Positions 7,301 to 12,026 of a stretch of DNA of 12,121 nucleotides are shown one piece after another (position 1 is the stretch's first letter; every line of letters starts with the position of its first letter). The DNA comes from Phoronis ovalis. Lineage: Eukaryota; Phoronida; Phoronidae. The position numbers and the translations under genes were made by a program. The stretch spans positions 1 through 12,121 of the forward strand of contig JAOXYB010047580.1 in the NCBI GenBank assembly GCA_028565635.1. Reading direction: 5' to 3'. The notes beneath the pieces were generated by a model. That model saw nothing but the letters and a program-made list of their open reading frames with translations. It ran no database searches and was not told the origin of the DNA.

Positions 7301-9002
7301 GAAAGCGAATAAAGACATATTAATACGCGTCCAGGAACTATTACAGACCCTGGCTGCTATTGGCTATCTAATGCCGTATGCAAAGTGTTATGATGCCATG
7401 GAAGAACGCGGTTTTGTTTGGCCATTCATTGGTACAACAGTAGCAATCTTCATATAATTAATTTTTAAACAAAAAACTGCATTTTAGTATTCACATGATT
7501 GCATATCAATAGAAATTATGTTTTCCCATGTGGATGCCATACAAACCGGATCTGCCTTAGCACGACAAAGTATATAATAATGCGATTTATTCTTACAGGG
7601 TGGGGCGTCAACAAAGGAAGAAATGTGCTTGGCATTTTTGACGTATTATCCTAAAATGCCGTTAACAGCATGCTATTCGATTCCTCAGCCTGGTGTACAG
7701 TTTCAAGTGTTTGATGACCCGGAGCTTCGGTATGAGTGAGTATCAAACAATTTTCTTTATCAGTCAGTAGTCTTATGGTCATGTATTTCATTTCTATACA
7801 TTGCTCATTTCTTGCACTAAAGTCAATGTGACAATTCACTGACAGGTTGAGAAAGTAAGAAATGTCACGTTTACATATCGTGCAAACCATCTTTATATCT
7901 TACTTTAAAGACACACAAAATTAAAAAAACACGTATGTCAAAACAATGTCTCATTTTTTCCATAATTTTGCTTTGATAAAGCTATAAAGCAATCTATGTG
8001 CAATATTTTAGCTGTGTGGGGTCAGAGTTTTTGACATATATTTAGAATTTTACATGTCAAATTAACTTTCGGTACAAGTCACAAGACATATTTATATGTA
8101 CTGACTATAATTTGCACATTCATTAAGTTTATAGTATGTACTTTCAAAGTATATCTATCTTTATTTATTTCTCTTTTCATGGAGGTATCCAAAAATTTAA
8201 GCATGAATTAAGGGTGAATGTATGTAACTTTTATCGAACGATGCTCGTCACCTTAAGGTCATAGGTGTTTATCATAAAGAATTAAAATATGTAATACATT
8301 TCTGCACACTCAATTTAAATAAACATATGTTTTTAGATACAATGAGCGTCATTATAACTATTACGTTACTTCACCCGCTTCGCTGAAAAACAAGACATTG
8401 CAACAAGCGCTAGATTCACTCACATGGGATCAAGAGAAGATTGATAAGTTTGAAGACTTACAAAAAACTGCAACGCAACTTCCTTTGTGTGGAATTGTCG
8501 AGAAATATCAATATGATGTAAGTATATCTAACTTATTTACCCATGTGCTTGCCTGGCGGGTAAACACTAATCACTCAATGCAAGCAAACATCAAAAAAGC
8601 AATAGACCATTCTAATATAGTCACTGTATCAAACCTCGTGCCTTGCGTAATAGGTGGAGGGTGTGAGAAATGCGATTCGCCGAACAGCCTTGCAATTGCA
8701 TCAACTACATTTGTTCATCGTGTATTTGTCTTCACACAGCAATTATTTGTTTGCTGGTAAAATTTCTTTCATTTTACTGCCGTTATAGTACTTTTGAGCA
8801 TTAAAATAGTTTTAATAAGGTGAAAAAATACCATTACTGTTTATTTTAGCTTCCTGATATGGGACCAGTGAATGTAACCAGTCCTCTTGTACCACCGCAA
8901 AGAAATTGTCAAGATGATGGCAACGATGATATCTCTCCTTCCGCAGCTTCCGAAATGATTAGCTGTGCTCTTGTTATTGTAACTATGTTGTTTGTGGTTT
9001 GA
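1097..9002 (+). CDS. MOXD1-like: DBH-like copper monooxygenase, MOXD1-type; 11 coding exons, 614 aa
   Basis: The joined exons are 1097-1378, 2715-2861, 3518-3679, 4030-4119, 4491-4664, 5058-5160, 5534-5700, 6402-6650, 7599-7735, 8337-8517 and 8850-9002, all with GT-AG introns and matching phases. The 614 residues compare with about 613 for human MOXD1. The order is signal peptide (1-20), DOMON domain (about 35-175), N-terminal copper domain (about 190-320), C-terminal copper domain (about 325-500) and hydrophobic tail (600-614). Predicted CuH ligands are H241, H242 and H311; CuM ligands are H392, H394 and M467. The 73-residue gap from H394 to M467 equals that of DBH (414 to 487). Y208 matches the DBH active-site tyrosine. 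Cysteines fit the DBH disulfides: 135/584, 210/263, 248/273, 368/483, 372/555 and 446/468. The family hydroxylates small substrates in the secretory pathway using ascorbate and O2. The natural substrate of MOXD1 is not settled, and a tyramine hydroxylase-like role is less likely but possible. Confidence 0.93.
1379..2714 (+). other. Intron 1 (1,336 bp, largest)
   Basis: GT-AG intron, phase 0. It contains a CTAG-rich repetitive block (1700-2040) and a perfect hairpin CGCATT-CGC-AATGCG at 1790-1804. A 72-codon open frame at 1437-1655 is AT-driven and has no recognisable domain. The remainder is AT-rich with no gene signal. Confidence 0.85.
1700..2040. repeat. CTAG-rich degenerate repeat block in intron 1
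   Basis: TAGCTCCTAGAAATG occurs at 1863-1877 and 1895-1909. Variants of TCCTAGAAATG occur at 1957-1967, 1987-1997 (TCCTAGGAATG) and 2030-2040 (ending in C), and an inverted copy, CATTTCTAG, at 1933-1941. The tetramer CTAG appears eleven times between 1700 and 2035, where about one would be expected by chance. Spacing is irregular, so this is a decayed tandem or fold-back repeat rather than a clean satellite. Confidence 0.7.
2715..2861 (+). CDS. MOXD1-like: Exon 2: DOMON domain continued (residues 95-143)
   Basis: The acceptor TTTGTTTCAG ends at 2714 and the donor GTAAGT starts at 2862; the exon is phase 0 at both ends. It encodes DRHASSESEPIMDAQQDWEL and continues to the family motif FKRKLDTCD. 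C135 in that motif corresponds to the DBH cysteine that bonds to one near the C-terminus, here C584. The D-x-QQDW segment is also typical of DBH and MOXD1 DOMON domains. Confidence 0.92.
2862..3517 (+). other. Intron 2 (656 bp)
   Basis: GT-AG intron, phase 0, AT-rich. It has a short CT run near 3347-3361 and a long perfect palindrome at 3401-3439 close to its 3' end. I see no gene in it on either strand. The 115-codon minus-strand open frame at 2634-2981 overlaps exon 2 antisense and looks like a by-product of it. Confidence 0.85.
3401..3439. repeat. 39-nt perfect palindrome in intron 2
   Basis: The left arm CTAGGATATATAAAACTCT (3401-3419), one central A (3420) and an exactly complementary right arm (3421-3439) form a 19-bp stem with a single-base centre. 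TATAAT flanks it on both sides in the same orientation (3395-3400 and 3441-3446). It ends 78 bp before exon 3. Confidence 0.9.
3518..3679 (+). CDS. MOXD1-like: Exon 3: end of DOMON domain and linker (residues 144-197)
   Basis: The acceptor GTCTTTTTAG ends at 3517 and the donor GTGAGT starts at 3680; both ends are phase 0. The exon encodes TRLIWAYG, then YHGTKRRGTKSVQL, both recognisable DBH-family blocks that close the DOMON fold. The linker that follows leads into the first copper domain. Confidence 0.92.
3680..4029 (+). other. Intron 3 (350 bp)
   Basis: GT-AG intron, phase 0 (GTGAGT donor, ATTACAG acceptor). I see only AT-rich unique sequence. Confidence 0.85.
4030..4119 (+). CDS. MOXD1-like: Exon 4: start of N-terminal copper domain (residues 198-227)
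   Basis: A 30-codon exon, phase 0 at both ends, with acceptor AACATTACAG and a weaker donor GTATTC. It encodes TAIPSKRDTTYMCKAFRVPK, then KHHAIK. The TTYMC block carries Y208, matching the conserved active-site tyrosine of DBH (TTYWC), and C210, which should bond to C263. The donor departs most from consensus among the first four introns, but frame and homology fix it. Confidence 0.9.
4120..4490 (+). other. Intron 4 (371 bp)
   Basis: GT-AG intron, phase 0, with a weak donor (GTATTC) and a strong pyrimidine tract before the acceptor. No further feature is visible. Confidence 0.85.
4491..4664 (+). CDS. MOXD1-like: Exon 5: CuH histidine pair (residues 228-285)
   Basis: The acceptor TCCGTCACAG ends at 4490 and the donor GTAAGT starts at 4665, phase 0. 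The exon starts YEPVIQVGNEATVHHIIVYG, where H241 and H242 are two of the three CuH ligands, followed by C248, C263 and C273 of the predicted disulfides and by FAWAIGAG. The KYEPVI...VHHI...YGC pattern, spanning the exon 4/5 junction, is a hallmark of the family. Confidence 0.93.
4665..5057 (+). other. Intron 5 (393 bp)
   Basis: GT-AG intron, phase 0. The minus-strand open frame at 4752-4961 has no recognisable motif and matches what AT-rich DNA gives by chance. Confidence 0.85.
5058..5160 (+). CDS. MOXD1-like: Exon 6: third CuH ligand (residues 286 to first base of 320)
   Basis: The acceptor CTTTGCAG ends at 5057 and the donor GTACTT starts at 5161. The exon is 103 nt, ends in phase 1 and shares glycine 320 with exon 7. 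It encodes EQYYPNHAGFLFGDADQPTF and then the family motif MEVHYDNP, in which H311 is the third CuH ligand. H311 lies 69 residues after H242; the DBH spacing is 70. Confidence 0.92.
5161..5533 (+). other. Intron 6 (373 bp)
   Basis: GT-AG intron splitting a glycine codon in phase 1. No other feature is visible. Confidence 0.85.
5534..5700 (+). CDS. MOXD1-like: Exon 7: linker and start of C-terminal copper domain (to residue 375)
   Basis: The acceptor TTCCCTTTAG ends at 5533 and the donor GTACAT starts at 5701. The exon begins with the last two bases of glycine 320 and ends in phase 0. It encodes DSSGIRVTLTPTLRQYDAG and IPPGAESFTSYGYCYGQC. The DSSG and LRQYDAG blocks are diagnostic for DBH and MOXD1. 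C368 and C372 keep the four-residue spacing of the paired DBH cysteines (390 and 394). Confidence 0.92.
5701..6401 (+). other. Intron 7 (701 bp)
   Basis: GT-AG intron, phase 0 (GTACAT donor). It is AT-rich with a short (TA)n run near 6177-6187. I see no gene or repeat family in it. Confidence 0.85.
6402..6650 (+). CDS. MOXD1-like: Exon 8: CuM histidine pair (residues 376-458)
   Basis: The acceptor AATCTTTTCAG ends at 6401 and the donor GTAAGA starts at 6651; both ends are phase 0. The exon holds LHSHLLG with CuM ligands H392 and H394, then LRLRHIRNG, YDFNFQE, LLPGDDMILECDY and MTW, all in the family order. C446 is exactly 22 residues before C468, as in DBH. Possible N-glycosylation sites are N379 (NHT) and N455 (NMT). 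Confidence 0.94.
6651..7598 (+). other. Intron 8 (948 bp)
   Basis: GT-AG intron, phase 0. Its first 600 bp are AT-rich without clear content. The minus-strand open frame 7044-7259 shows no domain I know. From about 7278 to 7457 the sequence becomes less AT-rich and holds a separate plus-strand open frame, entered below. Confidence 0.8.
7278..7457 (+). other. Unexplained 59-codon open frame in intron 8; possible cryptic exon
   Basis: The frame opens after TAG 7275-7277 and runs to TAA 7455-7457. It begins with a lysine-rich stretch (GKNKKKANK), then LLQTLAAIGYLMPYAKC, then DAMEERGFVWPFIGTT. The only in-frame ATGs lie inside. An acceptor-like CTATTACAG ends at 7346. Joined to it, exon 8 (phase 0) would read on in frame for 36 residues to the same TAA. 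That would end the enzyme before M467, giving a form lacking a copper ligand. It could equally be the relic of a mobile element or chance; I do not recognise the sequence. Confidence 0.3.
7599..7735 (+). CDS. MOXD1-like: Exon 9: CuM methionine ligand (residues 459 to first two bases of 504)
   Basis: The acceptor TTCTTACAG ends at 7598. The exon encodes GGASTKEEMCLAFLTYYPKM, where M467 is the CuM ligand and C468 its neighbour, then C483. The chosen donor is GTGAGT at 7736, phase 2. A second donor GTATGA at 7730 is in the same phase and would drop two residues (YE). I prefer 7736 because it matches U1 better, but the two cannot be separated without transcripts. Confidence 0.9.
7736..8336 (+). 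other. Intron 9 (601 bp)
   Basis: GT-AG intron, phase 2, with two competing donors at 7730 and 7736. The interior is AT-rich. The minus-strand frame at 7651-7890 is largely antisense to exon 9 and is not called. Confidence 0.8.
8337..8517 (+). CDS. MOXD1-like: Exon 10: C-terminal region (residues 504-564)
   Basis: The acceptor TGTTTTTAG ends at 8336 and the donor GTAAGT starts at 8518. The exon supplies the last base of residue 504 and ends in phase 0. It encodes YNERHYNYYVTSPASLKNKT, then ALDSLTWDQEKI and LPLCGIVEKY. C555 fits the partner of C372. N522 (NKT) is a possible glycosylation site. The frame continues open through the donor for 80 more codons; see the separate entry at 8518-8760. 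Confidence 0.9.
8518..8760 (+). other. MOXD1-like: Possible alternative last coding segment (intron 10 read-through)
   Basis: If intron 10 is not spliced, exon 10 continues in frame for 80 codons (VSISNLFTHVLAW at the start, then LVPCVIGGGCEKCDSP, ending TTFVHRVFVFTQQLFVCW) to TAA 8758-8760. An ATTAAA at 8800-8805, 40 bp past the stop, could serve as its poly(A) signal. The product would have about 644 residues, lack C584 and the usual tail, and carry three new cysteines. This is inferred from the open frame and signal alone. Confidence 0.35.
8518..8849 (+). other. Intron 10 (332 bp)
   Basis: GT-AG intron, phase 0 (GTAAGT donor, TTTATTTTAG acceptor). Splicing it out joins C555-containing exon 10 to the exon that carries C584 and the hydrophobic tail. 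The first 243 bp can also be read in frame; see the next entry. Confidence 0.82.
8850..9002 (+). CDS. MOXD1-like: Exon 11: terminal coding exon with hydrophobic tail (residues 565-614)
   Basis: The acceptor TTTATTTTAG ends at 8849 and the TGA stop is 9000-9002. The exon encodes LPDMGPVNVTSPLVPPQRNC, an acidic stretch, then a 15-residue hydrophobic end (MISCALVIVTMLFVV, 600-614). C584 suits the long-range disulfide to C135. The small residues S593 to S598 before a short hydrophobic end look like a GPI-attachment signal, and a tail membrane anchor is the alternative. N572 (NVT) is a possible glycosylation site. Confidence 0.88.
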   Translation, partial: LPDMGPVNVTSPLVPPQRNCQDDGNDDISPSAASEMISCALVIVTMLFVV

Positions 9003-9021
9003 ATCTAACATCGAATCCCTC

Positions 9022-9029
9022 ATTGTCCG
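9022..9029. repeat. Target-site duplication, left copy (ATTGTCCG)
   Basis: Identical to 9431-9438, directly outside the inverted repeats of the 401-bp element. It starts 20 bp after the TGA stop. Confidence 0.8.
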
Positions 9030-9430
9030 CCCGGGGATGTACTCAAGGTTTTTTGAATACGGGGATGTGCCGCGGAACCCAATCCAAAATTTTAGCTTGT
9101 GGTAGCAAACCCAATCCAATTTTTTTTTAATATAAGGGTAGCAATCCAAATTTTGTGAAATATAAGGGTAGCAATCCAAAATTTTAAAATATTTGAGTAG
9201 CAATCCATTTTTACGCAAACTGACTGATATAAACCAAATTCCAAAAATCGTTTTATGAATACAAAGCCAAAATTAATCAATATTATTTGCTGTAAGCAGT
9301 GGGTAGCAATCCAAATTTTTGAATTACGGTAGCAATCCAAAAAAATACAGTAAGAAGTATACAATCCAAAACCAAAATTTTCAACTGGGCTGCACGCCCC
9401 CACCAAAAATACCTTGAGTACCCCCCCGGG
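9030..9430. mobile_element. 401-bp non-autonomous inverted-repeat transposon (MITE-like)
   Basis: Both ends read CCCGGGG, two variable bases, then GTACTCAAGGT inward, followed by T-rich sequence, a G run and GTGC. The imperfect inverted repeats are about 43 bp (9030-9074 and 9388-9430). The direct repeat ATTGTCCG flanks them exactly (9022-9029 and 9431-9438), an 8-bp target duplication. Inside are copies of GGGTAGCAATCC (9136, 9166, 9301) and near-copies (9195, 9327), with more decayed ones outside these. An 8-bp duplication suits hAT-like or other 8-bp families; I cannot assign it. There is no transposase. The minus-strand open frames of 74 to 125 codons here (repeated WIAT) are read from the repeat and are not genes. 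Confidence 0.85.
9136..9338. repeat. Short repeats inside the element, GGGTAGCAATCC
   Basis: Five recognisable copies start at 9136, 9166, 9195, 9301 and 9327. The first three are spaced about 30 bp apart with similar A/T-rich filler (TATAAGGGTAGCAATCCAAA). Degenerate copies occur at 9077, 9101 and 9361. They form the core between the inverted repeats. Confidence 0.75.
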
Positions 9431-9438
9431 ATTGTCCG
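9431..9438. repeat. Target-site duplication, right copy (ATTGTCCG)
   Basis: Matches 9022-9029 exactly, which dates the insertion as recent enough for no base change in either copy. Confidence 0.8.
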
Positions 9439-9574
9439 CCTCATTGTCTGTATCGGCGCAGTCGCATTGACCAATAACGACATTTCATTAGGCGTGTCAT
9501 ACTTCATATACTTTCAGAAACTAAACTGATAGATAACAGCGATATTTTCTAGCAAAATACACGAATGTAATAAA

Positions 9575-10722
9575 CTATTTGCGTACACTTGGCGGAGCCA
9601 CCGTCGTGTTCCCTGTGTGAATCCTAACTATCACAGCATACTAGTTTTGTGAATGGAATAACGGGAACTGTGTCATCATTCACAAATGATATGCATTTTG
9701 GTAACGTTTCTCAAAGGGATAAGTACAGTGATTCCAGCAAGTATCTATAAATAGCCTATTGTTGACGGGGAAGGCAATATCTGAAAGAATTCCATTGCAT
9801 ATGCTAGATGTCGCTGTTCTCACGCTGGTAGGATGGCGTAAGAAAATTAGGGTTCAGTGAACATAAAAGATGTCTACGACAGTGAATATTGTTTAGTTTA
9901 CACACGAAGATTTTGTTTCTAATAAACTGACAAGGAAGCGACTGCAATAACTAACTACAATAATAGAAAAAAAACGAAAATACGAGTACAAGTTCAATTT
10001 CAAGTTACATGTAGATTGATGCCAGAGGCGCATATTTTACATTAAGGGATAGTACACATTTAAACGGTAATTGAAAATAAAAGATTTTGGAATATAACCA
10101 TATTTCGTGTGTTTAGGTACATGTCAATTGGATATCTACTTAATTGTATTTTATATCCTTTTATATTTAGATGTTTAGATGGTATATAATTTTGAAACTA
10201 TTTAGATCCAAAGCCAAACAGATTAAGTGTATTTGCTTTGTGATAACATAACTACAACATTGCTATTTTAAAGTACATGCACAATTGGTACAGCTTTGAT
10301 TAACAGACTGAGAAAAAGCATGCGCATTTTACGGTAAACCACACACCGACGCCTGGTGGAAGTGAATGTTTTGAAGTGGTAACACTGCTGGGAAGTATAA
10401 ATTCTAAACCACACTGTTTACTTCCTAAAAGAGCAGATGAGTATTCACAAGCTTAAAACATCGGTGGCATCAGTGACATTCGCATTTAAAATATAGCAGA
10501 TATAAACAATAGTAGTGTCGTTGGGTTTGTACTAATCTATCTTACTGTACACAGCAGTTTTTCTACTTTCGTACATGTTATGTTTTACACGCTGGACTGT
10601 AACATTTCTATGCTATGTAATCTTCCTGGATATAAAAATATAGCATTTTTAGTTTACTATTTTTTATTTCTACGCAGACACAATAAGAATTGGTAACGAA
10701 ATGACACAAACCAAAAATAAAT
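9575..10722. other. Intergenic DNA without a visible gene
   Basis: AT-rich unique sequence. No open frame with protein-like content, no RNA gene and no clear repeat family was found by eye. A consensus AATAAA on the minus strand at 10663-10668 would suit a gene ending leftward, but see the next entry for how weak that is. Confidence 0.5.
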
Positions 10723-10833
10723 TTATTTTTTTGAATGCAATTTATATCCAAAAATAATTAGATCCCTTCGGGTAAGTGGATGCCCGCTTGCCCTAATAGA
10801 ATAAAATTTGTCCGCCAGGCGGTCTTCAGTTAA
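10723..10833 (-). other. Short minus-strand open frame, possible terminal exon or repeat relic
   Basis: On the minus strand an acceptor-like ATTTAGTAG precedes a 36-codon frame reading LTEDRLADKFYSIRASGHPL, then TRRDLIIFGY, to a TAA at 10725-10723. Minus-strand AATAAA overlaps the stop and recurs at 10668-10663. Codon content is less AT-biased than the surroundings. However, two inverted repeats sit in the same stretch: CCGCC-A-GGCGG (10812-10822) and GGGTAAGTG/CGCTTGCCC (10770-10778 and 10785-10793, two wobble pairs). A dispersed repeat is therefore an equal explanation. I recognise neither. Confidence 0.25.
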
Positions 10834-11801
10834 CTACTAAATTATACATAGAAAGTACCACTGCGTTTGTACAATCGTACTTCAGACAACAGACACATTG
10901 CAATTTTTCTTACAGCAAGGTAATACTGGATTTCAAGCATGTTACATAATATGTAAAGATGATATAAAATGAGTTCTTAGTACACTAGTATATATAATCC
11001 CTGCTAGTGATAATCCGACAACATGCCGCGAGAAATCAATAATAACAAATACAGATTTTCTCATACTTTTAATAGATTAGATGTTGTATGCTATGAAAAT
11101 TATGCTAACTGTACATGTTGGTGTGGAATGTCGGAACGCCTGGAGAAAGCCCGGCGTGCTATATAGTCTAATACCATGCAATATAGTGTATCACATACGT
11201 GCTTATCCGCTTTCTCAAAGTTGGTATCTTTCGTATCTGCATCTGCTAACAAAATAGCATATCTATTTATTTCCTATTATATCTTTTATTTTCTTTTAAA
11301 ATATTACTGTTAGATGATTCTATTTCTGTTAAAAGCTTGTCCAGAATATTTGATGTACGCGGAGGTTTCCAAAACAAACCGTCTCGCAAAAACACATACT
11401 TTCACGTACTGCAAAATGACATAAATAAAGTACATAAACATCATATACACCAACTTTTTCACTGAAAATGCCATGTTTTAGTAGATATTTGGAGCAATTT
11501 GCGGATTGATCATTCTGTAGATTACCAGTGCAATATCTAAATATAACACGCCGGGCTCGTAATGTATCAGCAAATATGCATGTTTACTATTTTTTCCTTA
11601 ACATTGCTGTGTGTAGGTGTTCTTACCATTTTGTTTTTATTGGGTATGGTATTGGTTAACAATACAATATTTTATTATCGGAAATTAATCAAAATAAGTG
11701 TACACCAGGCACCACATACATAACAATGAAAATTATTAATCACAAAATATTTGTTCTATTTTGTTTTGATATCAAGATACGATTATTGTATTGTAATACA
11801 C
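10834..11801. other. Intergenic DNA with a distant inverted-repeat pair
   Basis: No gene is visible. AGCCCGGCGTGCTATAT (11148-11164) and ATATAACACGCCGGGCT (11541-11557) are inverted copies matching at 16 of 17 positions and enclose 376 bp. Both are GC-rich islands in AT-rich DNA. Confidence 0.5.
11148..11557. repeat. Possible MITE or fold-back element bounded by 17-bp inverted repeats
   Basis: The inverted pair at 11148-11164 and 11541-11557 could be the ends of a 410-bp non-autonomous element. I see no matching target duplication next to either end (GGAGAA on the left, CGTAATG on the right). The assignment is therefore weaker than for the 9030-9430 element. The left end is also part of a local hairpin, ACGCC-TGG...CCC-GGCGT (11136-11157). 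Confidence 0.35.
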
Positions 11802-11982
11802 ATATATATATATATATATATATATAGATGTATGTTATACGTGTATATATGTAAGTTATACGTGTATATATGCATGTTACACGTGTATGTTATACGTATG
11901 TTATAAGTGAATATATGTCAATATATGTGTGTTATACGTTTATATATGTGTGTTCTAGGTGTATATCTGTGTGTTCTTTGTG

Positions 11983-12026
<44 letters not shown>
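11802..12026. repeat. AT microsatellite, about 21-bp minisatellite and (GTAT)n
   Basis: The order is (AT)n at 11802-11826, then degenerate units based on GTTATACGTGTATATATG starting at 11834, 11855 and 11876 (21-bp period). Shortened and diverged units follow to about 11980, then (TA)n at 11982-12002 and about six GTAT units to 12026. The 64-codon frame across it (11870-12064) is a repeat artefact rich in YVC and IYI. Confidence 0.92.

Larger units (their letters stand above)
9003..9574 (+). terminator. MOXD1-like: Presumed 3' UTR with AATAAA at 9569-9574
   Basis: After the TGA the first AATAAA lies at 9569-9574, giving a 3' UTR of about 590 nt that would include the whole 9030-9430 mobile element. 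Further AATAAA hexamers at 9921-9926 and 10075-10080 are alternatives. Which one is used cannot be told from sequence. Confidence 0.45.

Noticed and set aside
7651-7890. 79-codon minus-strand open frame at exon 9 and intron 9
   Set aside because: Partly antisense to the exon carrying M467; the remainder is intron sequence.
9092-9406. Minus-strand open frames of 74 to 125 codons with repeated WIAT and LDCY motifs (8841-9507 region)
   Set aside because: They are read from the repeated GGGTAGCAATCC units of the mobile element and partly antisense to exon 11; no protein family is visible.
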